From the NCBI RefSeq assembly GCF_007990775.1, contig NZ_BJXB01000003.1, forward strand, positions 248,001 through 312,000: a stretch of 64,000 bases of DNA. The letters run 5' to 3'. How positions within the stretch are numbered: the first letter of the stretch is position 1; each line of letters starts with the position of its first letter. Positions 1 to 7,306 of this stretch are shown in pieces. The DNA comes from Deinococcus cellulosilyticus NBRC 106333 = KACC 11606 (GTDB taxonomy: Bacteria; Deinococcota; Deinococci; Deinococcales; Deinococcaceae). The position numbers and the translations under genes are program-made. Under the pieces are notes generated by a model. That model saw nothing but the letters and a program-made list of their open reading frames with translations, was not told the DNA's origin and searched no databases.

Positions 1-111
1 GCCCACGTGATCACCTTCAGTGCCATCAAACGGCAGCATCTGCTGGATGCTTTCCGAACGTTGGGTGTGGACCTGGGCACCAATGATCCCATCGAATACG
101 AACGCCTGTAA
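1..111 (+). CDS. C-terminal end of an unidentified protein (5' truncated)
   Basis: The first 36 codons of the window are an open frame that ends in TAA. They give a C-terminus with the segment KRQHLLDAFRTLGVDLG, which is Leu-rich and looks helical, followed by a short acidic tail. The codon use matches the neighbouring genes, so this is probably the end of a real gene that begins before the window. I do not recognise the family, and 36 residues are too few to assign a function. It is followed by a heptad-repeat element rather than a clear terminator. Confidence 0.6.
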   Translation, partial: AHVITFSAIKRQHLLDAFRTLGVDLGTNDPIEYERL

Positions 112-120
112 GGGTTCAAA

Positions 121-253
121 AGTTCACAGTACACAGTTCACAGCGATCAGATCCAACCATTCTGAGAGATCCAGAGCAGATGGTCTTACAGAACATGGAT
201 GTGGCATGCCTCCATGAATCCTGCTGTGAACTGAAATCGGTCAACTGTTGACT
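121..253. repeat. Heptad-repeat element, AGTTCAC / GTGAACT type
   Basis: The left arm at 121-143 is AGTTCAC, AGTACAC, AGTTCAC in tandem with a period of seven. The right arm at about 221-253 carries the complementary GTGAACT followed by GTCAACT-like heptads. About 75 bp of unrelated sequence lies between them. This is one of a family of such elements in the gaps of this window. Apart from this element and the Shine-Dalgarno of the next gene, I see nothing else in the 186 bp gap. Confidence 0.6.
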
Positions 254-297
254 CCCTGATTCGCCCAATGCCCATCAAACCCACAAGGAGGGAACAC

Positions 298-1173
298 ATG
301 TCAAACCTGAACGGAAAGATCGCCCTGGTCACCGGAGCCACACGCGGCGCAGGCAGAGCCATTGCCGTTGAGCTGGGCAAAGCGGGAGCCACCGTGTACG
401 CCACAGGCCGCACCACAAGGCAGCACACCTCTGAGATCGGGCGTCGAGAGACCATTGATGATACGGTAGACATCATCGAGCAGCACGGAGGAAAAGCTTA
501 CGCCGTGCAGGTGGACCACACCGATCCAGTGCAGGTGAAAAGCCTGATGGAGCGCATCCAGCAGGAATCTGGAAGGCTGGACATCCTGATCAATGACATC
601 TGGGGAGGGGACCACCTGGCCCAGTGGGTGCCTTTCTGGGAGCATGACCTGGAAAAAGGGCTCAGGCTGCTGGACAATGCGGTGAAAAGCCACATCATCA
701 CCAGTCATTACGCTGCCCCCATGATGATCCAGCAGGGATCGGGCCTGATCATTGAGATCACCGATGGGATCACGGAAGCCTACCGCCACAGCCTGTTTTA
801 CGATCTGGCGAAGGTTTCGGTGAACCGTCTGGCCTTTGCCCAGTCCCAGGAGCTTTCTAAGCATGGCATCACTGCCTTTGCCCTGACGCCCGGGTTTCTG
901 CGTTCCGAGGCCATGCTGGACCACTTCGGAGTGACCGAGGAGAACTGGCGGGATGCGGTCCAGAAAGAACCCCACTTCATTGTCTCTGAGACCCCTTATT
1001 ATCTGGCCCGTGCAGTGGTGGCCCTGGCTTCAGATCCGAACATCTCCAGCAAAAACGGTGGCCGTTACGCCACCTGGAACCTCTATCAGGAATATGGATT
1101 CACCGATCTGGACGGGACACAGCCAGACTGGGGCCGTTATGCCCGCGAAACCATCGGCATTGATGCAGGCTGA
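298..1173 (+). CDS. Short-chain dehydrogenase/reductase (SDR)
   Basis: This 291-residue protein is a cytoplasmic NAD(P)-dependent oxidoreductase of the SDR superfamily. The Rossmann fingerprint TGATRGAGR lies at residues 12-20 and the catalytic YxxxK pair is Tyr168 and Lys172. The usual NNAG motif is replaced by INDIWGG near residue 100, and a Thr (about 155) stands where the catalytic Ser is expected, as in some DHRS1-like members. The substrate cannot be predicted. The start is set by a strong AAGGAGGG at 285-292, six bases before the ATG; an in-frame ATG at 268 lacks such a site. The last 37 bp overlap the 3' end of the convergent hydrolase gene. Confidence 0.88.
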   Translation: MSNLNGKIALVTGATRGAGRAIAVELGKAGATVYATGRTTRQHTSEIGRRETIDDTVDIIEQHGGKAYAVQVDHTDPVQVKSLMERIQQESGRLDILINDIWGGDHLAQWVPFWEHDLEKGLRLLDNAVKSHIITSHYAAPMMIQQGSGLIIEITDGITEAYRHSLFYDLAKVSVNRLAFAQSQELSKHGITAFALTPGFLRSEAMLDHFGVTEENWRDAVQKEPHFIVSETPYYLARAVVALASDPNISSKNGGRYATWNLYQEYGFTDLDGTQPDWGRYARETIGIDAG

Positions 1174-2075
1174 GCACGCTGCAGAATCCACTGGATGGTT
1201 TTTTCAGATGCCTCGGGAATTTTCTCTCCCGAGGTGTCGTCTGTCATGAAGTGGGTGCCGTTTTCAAAATGCAAGACGGTCAGATCAGGGCTTGCTTTCA
1301 GGGCAGAGCGCAGGTTTTCACTGCTTTTCTGCACAGGCACGAAAGTGTCCCTGTCTCCAAAAAGGGCAAGCACTGGGATGTTCAGACCCCTCAGCACAGG
1401 CAAAATGTCGAGGTCCAGCACCTCCTGCCACTGTTTGAAGATGTTCAGGAGGACAGGCTCTGGAGGCAACTGTTCACCAAAAGACATGTATTTTTTGACG
1501 GCGAGCAGGTCATACAGCCTCATGATGGGGAGCAGGTCCCGGTCCAGTCTTGCAGCCCTGTTGAAAATCCGGTAGATCGCCAGAGCTTCCTGAATGTCCT
1601 CTTCGGATTCACCTGCCCTGCGCATCTGGGTTTCCACCCGGTACAGTTCCTGCTCTGCTGGACTCATCACAGCAGGGGAGACCATGACCAGAAAATCCAC
1701 TTCCTGTGACATGGAGGCCGCAAGAGGGGCCACCCATCCGCCCTGACTGACCCCTCTGAGGCCCACACTGGAGACCTCAGGATGGTTTCTCAGGGCTGCC
1801 ACCCCTCCCAGAACGTCCTTTGCCAGGGTGTGATAGGAGGCAGAGGTCCAGTCTCCTGAAGATTCGCCTGTGCCCCGTTTGTCATAGACCAGGGCTGCAA
1901 TTCCATGTTCTGCAAACTGCTCTGCCACATCCAGAGACCAGGCTCTGGGTTCCGGCCCTGACCCATGCACACAGATCACTGCAGGGTATGTTCCAGGGAT
2001 TTCTGGAAGCACAAGGGTGCCTGAAAGCTGGACCTGATCGCCGGAGAACTGCATCAACTGGTGTCTGGTGGTCAT
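1137..2075 (-). CDS. Alpha/beta hydrolase (S33/dienelactone-hydrolase-like)
   Basis: A 312-residue serine hydrolase, probably cytoplasmic because no signal peptide is seen. The oxyanion segment CVHGSG is near residues 35-40. The nucleophile elbow GVSQG puts Ser at 110, the acid is Asp in GDRD (241-243), and His275 lies in NGTHF. The KRGTGESSG stretch near residue 66 is typical of this superfamily. The chosen start (MTTRHQL) is the first ATG that keeps the gene clear of the divergent regulator; longer in-frame extensions would run through that gene. The substrate is unknown. Because the gene is divergent from a winged-helix regulator with an operator-like repeat between the two starts, local regulation is likely. 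Confidence 0.85.
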   Translation of the reverse strand: MTTRHQLMQFSGDQVQLSGTLVLPEIPGTYPAVICVHGSGPEPRAWSLDVAEQFAEHGIAALVYDKRGTGESSGDWTSASYHTLAKDVLGGVAALRNHPEVSSVGLRGVSQGGWVAPLAASMSQEVDFLVMVSPAVMSPAEQELYRVETQMRRAGESEEDIQEALAIYRIFNRAARLDRDLLPIMRLYDLLAVKKYMSFGEQLPPEPVLLNIFKQWQEVLDLDILPVLRGLNIPVLALFGDRDTFVPVQKSSENLRSALKASPDLTVLHFENGTHFMTDDTSGEKIPEASEKTIQWILQRAQPASMPMVSRA

Positions 2076-2092
2076 GGTTCCAAGTCTGAATC

Positions 2093-2128
2093 TATACTGT
2101 TCAAAAAGGAGCCTGAAAATTTGAACAG
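2093..2128 (+). promoter_or_regulatory. Promoter and 9-bp inverted repeat over the regulator start
   Basis: A -10 box TATACT lies at 2093-2098. It is followed by the perfect inverted repeat CTGTTCAAA (2097-2105) and TTTGAACAG (2120-2128) with a 14-nt spacer. The spacer holds the Shine-Dalgarno AAAAAGGAG, and the right arm covers the TTG start at 2121. It could be an autoregulatory operator, or an mRNA hairpin that presents or hides the ribosome site. No convincing -35 was found. Confidence 0.55.
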
Positions 2129-2747
2129 CTTGCAGGTCGAGAATCCAATGGTGGCGGCCTTCCTGATGGACCCCATCAAGAGGGAGCGGATCAGGCCTTT
2201 CCTGGGCCAGGAAAATACCGTCAAAGGGGCAGCAGAGGAACTGGGCATCTCCATCAGCCTGATGCACCACCACACAAAAAGAATGCTGGACTTGGGCCTG
2301 ATTCAGGTGGTCCGTGAAGTGCCCAGAGCAGGGAAAGCCATCTTCTGGTACGCCTCTGTTGCAGATGCCTTCTATGTGCCTTTCTCCCTGACCCCTTTTG
2401 AAACCATGCAGGCCGCTTACCTGAAAGGGGAGAAGCCCTGGCAGGAGCGTTTCATCGAGGGTCTGCTGAAGGTGGCCCTGCACCTCGAAACCCCCGAAAA
2501 AACCTGGGGTGTTCTGATTCGCAGAGACCACCATGGGGATTTTGATGTGACCTCAAGCATCGGACCTGATCAGGAAGCCCCGGATTTGCCCGGTGCCCAG
2601 TGGTCAAACTGGACCGAAATCCACCTGACTCCGGATGAGGCCCTGGCCCTCAGGATGGAATTGCAGAACCTGTGGCTCAGGTACAGGGGCAAGAAAAATG
2701 GGCAGCGGTATTTGCTGAGGCTCGGGCTGGCGAAGACTGTGGATTAA
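2121..2747 (+). CDS. Winged-helix (ArsR-like) transcriptional regulator
   Basis: A 208-residue regulator. Residues about 15-80 form a winged helix: MDPIKRERIRPFL, then a helix-turn-helix around AAEELGISISLMHHHTKRM, then a wing with AGKAIFWY. The remaining C-terminal part is unassigned. The gene starts at TTG 2121, preceded nine bases upstream by AAAAAGGAG; a leaderless start at ATG 2148 is possible. A second protein of the same layout (MDP..., winged helix, then a P-F-x-L-TP-like segment) is encoded at 62958-63572. It is divergent from the alpha/beta hydrolase, which it may control. The effector is unknown. The 3' end overlaps the convergent ABC permease gene by 4 bp. Confidence 0.78.
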   Translation: MNSLQVENPMVAAFLMDPIKRERIRPFLGQENTVKGAAEELGISISLMHHHTKRMLDLGLIQVVREVPRAGKAIFWYASVADAFYVPFSLTPFETMQAAYLKGEKPWQERFIEGLLKVALHLETPEKTWGVLIRRDHHGDFDVTSSIGPDQEAPDLPGAQWSNWTEIHLTPDEALALRMELQNLWLRYRGKKNGQRYLLRLGLAKTVD

Positions 2748-3532
2748 CTTCCCGCCCCCGTGTACCTGCTCAGTCCCGTTTTCCAGACTCCATACCCCAC
2801 AAGAACCAGAACCAGGGCCACCAGAGGAGCAATCCAGGCGAGCCACCCCACCGGATGACCTAGAAGATAACTGGCAGGGTAATATGACGCAATTCCGAAG
2901 GGCAGAATCCAGGTGAAAATCACATTGACGCTGGTGTGATAGATCTTCAGGGGGTATTTGGCGAATTCGTGCGTCTCGAACACCCCCCACATCAGGGGCA
3001 GGGAATCGGTCATCCAGAAAGACAGGCTTGCGGTGATCAGGTTGATGCCGAAGAACACCAGACCTCCACTCAGGACCATCAGCAAGGTGTACAGGACGTT
3101 GAAAAAGGTCCAGGGAATGTCCAGTGCAATGCTGCTGTAGATCAACAGACCCAGACCCACCACGAAATTCCCGATGCCATCTTCACAGAAGCGGTCTGCG
3201 ATCAGGTGAAAGAGGGGATTCACCGGGCGCACCAGGTAACGGTCAAAGTCTCCGGTGCGGATGTAGGCCCAGCCCAGTCGCCACAGGTTGTCTGCAAACA
3301 TGTGGTTCAGAGATTTGGACAGGACCAGCAACCCATAAATCAAGAGCAACTGGTGCAGGGTCCAGCCTTTCAGGGTCGGGATGGTTTCCATCACCACCCA
3401 GAGGGTCAGGAGGCCTGCCACCTGTCCGGCCAGGGTGCTGATGCCTCCGATGAAGAAATTTACCCGGTATTCCAGTTTGGTTTTGATGTTCTGTGCGAGC
3501 AGATCGAAGTACATGCGGGTGTAACTGGCCAT
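2744..3532 (-). CDS. ABC-2 type permease, uncharacterised three-gene exporter (COG3694-like)
   Basis: A 262-residue integral membrane protein with about six hydrophobic segments, for example the stretch around LTLWVV and the C-terminal LVALVLVLVGYGVW. It is the third gene of an operon with a second permease and an ATPase, the arrangement known as COG4586-COG4587-COG3694, whose substrate is unknown. The start ATG at 3532 overlaps the region of the upstream stop codon (TGACATG) and is preceded by GGGAGG, so translation is probably coupled. A longer frame extends upstream but would overlap the previous gene. It most likely forms a heterodimeric inner-membrane channel with its neighbour. Confidence 0.85.
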   Translation of the reverse strand: MASYTRMYFDLLAQNIKTKLEYRVNFFIGGISTLAGQVAGLLTLWVVMETIPTLKGWTLHQLLLIYGLLVLSKSLNHMFADNLWRLGWAYIRTGDFDRYLVRPVNPLFHLIADRFCEDGIGNFVVGLGLLIYSSIALDIPWTFFNVLYTLLMVLSGGLVFFGINLITASLSFWMTDSLPLMWGVFETHEFAKYPLKIYHTSVNVIFTWILPFGIASYYPASYLLGHPVGWLAWIAPLVALVLVLVGYGVWKTGLSRYTGAGS

Positions 3533-3533
3533 G

Positions 3534-4343
3534 TCAGCCTCCCTGAATGGTCGCGTGTTTGACCATCTTTGCGAAAATGAATCTGGAAAGCAGGCACAGG
3601 CCCACAACCCACAACACGAGTTCCAGCAGCATCCTGGGTCCATCCGAAACCGGAGTGAGCCCACTCAGGAAGGAAGCTGGGACAAAAACCGCCTTGCTGA
3701 ATGGCGTAAACTCTGCCACCGTCCTGAGCCAGTCGGGCATCAGGGTCAGCGGAATCAGGGCACCACTTAAGAACGACGCCACCCCTTCTTTCAACACATT
3801 CAGGCCCCAGGATTCGGTGGTCACGAACACGATGCAGGCGATCATCCACTCAAAAAAGAACACGATGATGCAGCCCAGCACCAGCGAAATCAGGAAGTAA
3901 ACATAAGCCAGTGGCTCAGTGGGCAGTTGCAGATGAAAGAACACAATGGCGATCACCCACAGTTGCCAGCGCATCAGCAGGTCCGTGAACCAGCGGTTTA
4001 AAGCCTGAGCGAGGTTCTGAAATTGAAAATCCACAGGCCTCAAGAGTTCAATCGCCAGTTCTCCCCGGTTCAGCAGTTGCCCAAAACGCTGGATGATGCC
4101 CGATCCAGTCAGTCCAGAAAGCATGCGGGCCAGCATGATGTAATTCAGCGTCTGCTGGACGCTCTGGCCTTTAATGCTGTCCTGGTTTTCATAAACGGCA
4201 CTCCAGAAATACACCATCACCAGCAGACCCACCGTCTGCACAAAAAGGCTGGCCCAGAACCAGGCCGTGTAGGCCATGCGGGATTTGGCCTGGATCATGC
4301 CCACATCCCAGTACACCCCCAGGCGGTTCAGGACAGCATTCAT
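3534..4343 (-). CDS. ABC-2 type permease (COG4587-like)
   Basis: A 269-residue membrane protein with about six transmembrane segments. The N-terminal part has the amphipathic MIQAKSRMAYTAWFW, which resembles the interfacial helix of ABC-2 permeases. It is translationally coupled to the ATPase upstream (its start lies within the ATPase stop region, 4-bp overlap) and to the permease downstream. This spacing shows a single operon ATPase-permease-permease. The substrate is unknown; export of a lipid or drug is the usual guess for this family, but nothing in the sequence decides it. Confidence 0.85.
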   Translation of the reverse strand: MNAVLNRLGVYWDVGMIQAKSRMAYTAWFWASLFVQTVGLLVMVYFWSAVYENQDSIKGQSVQQTLNYIMLARMLSGLTGSGIIQRFGQLLNRGELAIELLRPVDFQFQNLAQALNRWFTDLLMRWQLWVIAIVFFHLQLPTEPLAYVYFLISLVLGCIIVFFFEWMIACIVFVTTESWGLNVLKEGVASFLSGALIPLTLMPDWLRTVAEFTPFSKAVFVPASFLSGLTPVSDGPRMLLELVLWVVGLCLLSRFIFAKMVKHATIQGG

Positions 4344-5356
4344 GCCCCCACCTTTTCCCTTTGCAAAGCCCCCTGATAGATCTGGGAGATGATTGAGGTG
4401 AGGTCCGGTTCCTGCAACTGAAAATCCTGCACGTCTGTTTGCTGCATGATGTGTGCGGCCACCTGACTGGCACTGGCCTCACTGCGGTTGAATTTCAGGG
4501 TCAGTTTCTGACCTTCTGCAGACAGGAGTTCAGCCCCTCTGGGAAGAAGCAGTCTGGAGGTGTTCAGGGTTTCAGCAGTCTCGAAGGTGATGATGCGGTG
4601 CGTCCCGAAGTGGTTCTTGATGGTGGAGAGCTGACCATCATAGATGATCTGCCCGTTGTCGATGATGATGATCCGCTGGCACAGTTCCTCAATGTCTCCA
4701 AGGTCGTGGGTGGTGAGGAGCACACTCACATCCCGCTCCTGGCTCTGCCTCTTGATGAAATCCCGAATCCTCTGCTTGGCCATGATGTCCAGGCCGATGG
4801 TCGGCTCATCCAGATACACAATTCTGGGTTCGTGAATCAGGGTCGCAGCGAGTTCTGCCCGCATCTTCTGGCCCAGAGACATGGTGCGCACAGGTTTTGA
4901 GAGGAGTTCATCGAGTTCCAGGGTCTCAGAGAATTCTTCCAGCAGGGTCTTGTAGCGGCTGTCTGGCACGTCATACATGCGGGCAATCAGACGAAGGGAT
5001 TCCACCAGGGCAAGGTCCCACCACAGTTGTGTGCGCTGTCCAAAGACCACCCCGATGTCCCGGGCATTGGCAACACGGTTCTTGAAGGGGTCCCGGCCAA
5101 GGATGCGCACCTGCCCACCAGAAGGGGCCAGAATGCCGGTCAGGATCTTGATGGTGGTGCTCTTGCCTGCACCGTTCACCCCGATGTACCCGACCACTTC
5201 TCCCTTTCTCACCTGAAAACTGAGGTCATTCACCGCTGTTTTGTATTGGTATTCGGGTTTAAACAGGCCCTTCACCGCTCCCATCAGTCCTGGCTCTTTT
5301 CTGGGAATGGCAAAGATTTTTTTCAGATTCTGCACGTCAATGGGTAGCGCTTCCAT
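4340..5356 (-). CDS. ABC transporter ATP-binding protein (COG4586-like)
   Basis: A 338-residue ATPase. Walker A GVNGAGKST is at residues 59-67, the signature is MSLGQKMRAEL (a diverged LSGGQ), Walker B is IVYLDEPTIGLD, and the H-loop is LTTHD. The segment GVVFGQRTQLWWDL is characteristic of the COG4586 subfamily. About 90 C-terminal residues follow the nucleotide-binding domain, as in NatA/DrrA-like exporters. The start MEALPIDVQ is chosen because a -10 box lies six bases upstream (leaderless); an upstream in-frame extension has no ribosome site. It energises the two permeases encoded next to it. Confidence 0.9.
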   Translation of the reverse strand: MEALPIDVQNLKKIFAIPRKEPGLMGAVKGLFKPEYQYKTAVNDLSFQVRKGEVVGYIGVNGAGKSTTIKILTGILAPSGGQVRILGRDPFKNRVANARDIGVVFGQRTQLWWDLALVESLRLIARMYDVPDSRYKTLLEEFSETLELDELLSKPVRTMSLGQKMRAELAATLIHEPRIVYLDEPTIGLDIMAKQRIRDFIKRQSQERDVSVLLTTHDLGDIEELCQRIIIIDNGQIIYDGQLSTIKNHFGTHRIITFETAETLNTSRLLLPRGAELLSAEGQKLTLKFNRSEASASQVAAHIMQQTDVQDFQLQEPDLTSIISQIYQGALQREKVGA

Positions 5357-5362
5357 GGGGCA

Positions 5363-5368
5363 ATTGTA
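5363..5368 (-). promoter_or_regulatory. Leaderless -10 box of the ABC exporter operon
   Basis: On the minus strand TACAAT lies six bases before the ATG at 5356, with no Shine-Dalgarno between them. The mRNA would begin at or next to the start codon. A TTAAAC about 15 bp further upstream is a weak -35 candidate. Confidence 0.5.
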
Positions 5369-5425
5369 ATTGTTGTGACGAAGGTTTAAGCCAAAAAACA
5401 TAGGGGAGGCAGCCAGCATGCTTAG

Positions 5426-5520
5426 AGCCGTCAGCATTCAGCCATCAGCCGTCAGCAAGATTGCTCTGGCTGAAGCTCATTTGCCTTCTGCCTTCTGCTA
5501 TTTTTCCCTCGACCCTCGGC
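5426..5520. repeat. Mixed heptad-repeat element
   Basis: The left arm at 5426-5456 is a run of CAGCCGT/CAGCATT/CAGCCAT-type heptads. The right part has GCCTTCT twice (5483-5498) and CCCTCGA-CCCTCGG (5506-5520). It combines three heptad types that occur separately elsewhere in the window. The 222 bp gap 5357-5578 otherwise holds only the promoters of the two flanking genes. Confidence 0.6.
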
Positions 5521-5546
5521 AATCTGTGCTCCTGGTGTTATCTGTC

Positions 5547-5566
5547 TACATATGTAAAAATGTACA
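5547..5566 (+). promoter_or_regulatory. Palindromes upstream of the RHH gene
   Basis: The 10-bp perfect palindrome TACATATGTA (5547-5556) is followed four bases later by TGTACA (5561-5566), sharing the ATGTA core. The pair ends two bases before the Shine-Dalgarno AAGGAG (5568-5573). It is a plausible operator, perhaps for the ribbon-helix-helix protein encoded just downstream. Confidence 0.45.
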
Positions 5567-5578
5567 CAAGGAGAAAGC

Positions 5579-5833
5579 ATGGCAGATCAAATTACAATAG
5601 AGCGGGTTCAGCTCGGAGTCAAGATGGAGAAACGCATGGTCAAGGTGCTCAAAGCCCTTGCAGAGGCACAGGACATGACCCTCGGAGAGCTATTAGAGGA
5701 CATTGTTTTACATGCCTTTGAGGGGGTTTCCACCTTTGGGAACACCGAATCTGAGGACATCAAAGCCCTCAAGAAGGTGTACCAGATGGATTATGGCGTG
5801 CATGACAGCCAGAAATTCAGCTCTGAGGGTTAA
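5579..5833 (+). CDS. Small ribbon-helix-helix-like protein
   Basis: An 84-residue protein. The segment around VQLGVKMEKRMVKVLKALA, then a polar turn and GELLEDIVLHAF, fits a ribbon-helix-helix fold (one strand, two helices) of the kind found in small DNA-binding proteins and antitoxins. The C-terminal 35 residues are polar. It has a good Shine-Dalgarno (AAGGAG, five bases before ATG) and palindromes upstream that could be its own operator. No toxin-like partner is adjacent; the neighbouring NTF2-like gene is convergent and overlaps its end by 4 bp. The function is otherwise unknown. Confidence 0.65.
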   Translation: MADQITIERVQLGVKMEKRMVKVLKALAEAQDMTLGELLEDIVLHAFEGVSTFGNTESEDIKALKKVYQMDYGVHDSQKFSSEG

Positions 5834-6285
5834 AGAGGCGGCATTCCCGCTTCTTGCAGGCCATGTTTTTCCAGGCAACTCAGGGCATCTTGCAGCCTGG
5901 AAGTGTCCTCAAACAGGTGGTCTTCGGTGATTTTGCCCCAGCAGATCCTGAGGACCTGAAGCCCTTCATTCTGGTAGGTCCAACCATCTGGCAGAGGAGC
6001 CTGCACTGTGAAAAAAGTGGTCACCAGTGTGTTCCAGGGCCATCCACTGACCAGAATCCTGTCCACTTTGAAGTGGATTGCTGGGAAGATGCGCTGGAAA
6101 CGTTCAAACCACTTTCGGATGTCAGTGGTGCCCTGACGCTGGCCTCCCAGAGCATGGTCTCCAGAAAAAGAAAACATTGCCTTTGACGAGAACAGCTGAA
6201 GAATTCTGTTGAGATCAGCGTTTTTTCCCTGGCTGAGGGTTCGAAAAGCAGTTCTGATGATGGAGCGCACAATTGCGTGATACAT
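5830..6285 (-). CDS. NTF2-like / SnoaL-type protein
   Basis: A 151-residue protein. The N-terminal helix, the strand FSSKAMFSFSGDHALGG, the helix TTDIRKWFERFQRIFP and the strands around IHFKVDRILVSGWPWNTLVTTFF match the SnoaL/limonene-epoxide-hydrolase-like NTF2 fold. Proteins of this kind are small cytoplasmic enzymes or ligand binders, and the substrate cannot be read from sequence. The start ATG is fixed by a TATGAT box five bases upstream, which lies within a perfect 14-bp palindrome. Confidence 0.65.
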   Translation of the reverse strand: MYHAIVRSIIRTAFRTLSQGKNADLNRILQLFSSKAMFSFSGDHALGGQRQGTTDIRKWFERFQRIFPAIHFKVDRILVSGWPWNTLVTTFFTVQAPLPDGWTYQNEGLQVLRICWGKITEDHLFEDTSRLQDALSCLEKHGLQEAGMPPL

Positions 6286-6290
6286 GATTT

Positions 6291-6304
6291 ATCATATATA
6301 TGAT
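6291..6304 (-). promoter_or_regulatory. 14-bp palindrome over a leaderless -10 box
   Basis: ATCATATATATGAT is a perfect palindrome. On the minus strand its downstream half is the -10 TATGAT, five bases before the start codon of the NTF2-like gene. Binding here would block transcription directly. No -35 was found. Confidence 0.5.
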
Positions 6305-6343
6305 CTGGAGGAGGTGCAAGCCTGGCAGCGGCACCTCCTCCAG
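6305..6343 (-). terminator. Hairpin after mqnA
   Basis: CTGGAGGAGGTGC (6305-6317) and GCACCTCCTCCAG (6331-6343) form a perfect 13-bp stem with a 13-nt loop just after the mqnA stop. No U-run follows on the minus strand, only the AT-rich palindrome, so it may be a processing or stability hairpin rather than a classic terminator. Confidence 0.5.
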
Positions 6344-6354
6344 AACTTTGAAAT

Positions 6355-7188
6355 CTACTCTGAAAAACGCAGGCTGGACCCGGACACACCCACCAGTTCA
6401 GCAAACTTGAGGAGGCCCGAACGGTCAGGTTTTTCCAGGTGATACCTGAAGTTCCACAGGTAATGCTGCACAATGAACTCAGGCAGACCCAGCTTTCTGG
6501 CATTGCGTTCAGCCACCAGAGCAAGCTCACCCAGACCCGTTCTGCGGGCTTTGCGCAAGTTCTGCACCAGTTCAGGAGGTGGGGGAGTGCGGTAAGCCCA
6601 GACGGCAAAAGCGAAAGGCAGACCAAAATGGTCGTACCAGCGCATGCTCAGGTCCGTGACCTGAATGTTCCCTCTGCCACTGGGAATGTCCCACACCGAG
6701 GCATAAGGTTCCAGTGGACCACACAGCTGATACCACTCTCTGAGGGCATTGTCTCCAATTTTCAGCACCCCTGCATAACCTGCATCCAGCAGTTCCTGCA
6801 CGGTGCCTTCATTCCGTTCCAGCACAGCCTCAATGCCACTGAGTTTCAGCAGCACCTCCAGAAGCTTGACACTGGTTGCGCTCTGGGTGGTCAGGGCAAT
6901 TTTCTGCCCCTGCAGTGCTTCCCAGGGCATGTTGTGAAACAGGTTCACGCTGTACACCGGACCCAGCACACTGACACTGAAATCTGGCAGGGCACTCAGC
7001 AGGTCTGCGTTCTGCAGGAACTCAAAACTGCTGATGTTCGCCAGATCAATCTCGCCCGCAAGCAATTGCCGGTTCATTTCTGTGGGCACACCCCGATGAA
7101 TCTCGTACTGATCAGACTCGGGCAGGTATTCGTTGATGGGGGCGACGTTGGCAAAGTCGATCAGCCCGATTCGGTAGGGTTTGGACAT
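6355..7188 (-). CDS. mqnA: Chorismate dehydratase MqnA (futalosine menaquinone pathway)
   Basis: A 277-residue protein that converts chorismate to 3-enolpyruvylbenzoate, the first step of the futalosine route to menaquinone. The N-terminus YRIGLIDFANVAPIN and the segments LLAGEIDLANISSFEF and YAGVLKIGDNALRE are typical of the MqnA/MqnD periplasmic-binding-protein fold, with no signal peptide, as expected for the cytoplasmic enzyme. An AGGAGC lies upstream of the ATG. The next gene upstream on the same strand is mqnE, which acts on the product, so the two probably form a functional pair, separated by 118 bp that hold a dispersed repeat. Confidence 0.93.
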   Translation of the reverse strand: MSKPYRIGLIDFANVAPINEYLPESDQYEIHRGVPTEMNRQLLAGEIDLANISSFEFLQNADLLSALPDFSVSVLGPVYSVNLFHNMPWEALQGQKIALTTQSATSVKLLEVLLKLSGIEAVLERNEGTVQELLDAGYAGVLKIGDNALREWYQLCGPLEPYASVWDIPSGRGNIQVTDLSMRWYDHFGLPFAFAVWAYRTPPPPELVQNLRKARRTGLGELALVAERNARKLGLPEFIVQHYLWNFRYHLEKPDRSGLLKFAELVGVSGSSLRFSE

Positions 7189-7228
7189 CTTTAATGCTCC
7201 TATTTCTGGAGAAAACCAGCCATGGAAA

Positions 7229-7254
7229 GGGCGAGCCGACGGCCCGCCCCTACA
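7229..7254 (-). repeat. Dispersed palindromic repeat (TGTAGGGGCGGGCC type), copy 1
   Basis: Read on the minus strand this begins TGTAGGGGCGGGCC and closes with GGCTCGCCC, an imperfect palindrome. Three more copies are at 11573, 19378 and 32199. A partial end (CGCCCCTACA) lies about 30 bp away in the same mqnE-mqnA gap. It is an intergenic REP-like sequence able to form a hairpin. Confidence 0.65.
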
Positions 7255-7306
7255 AATCTCTCGGTGTCAGCAAAAGAACAACATCGCCCCTACAACCTCA
7301 ATGCGA

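Noticed and set aside
300..975. Long minus-strand frame antisense to the SDR gene
   Set aside because: It is a shadow of a clear SDR protein with intact motifs and has no ribosome site or recognisable family.
5579..6285. RHH gene and NTF2-like gene considered as a toxin-antitoxin pair
   Set aside because: They are convergent rather than co-transcribed, and the NTF2-like protein has no toxin features.
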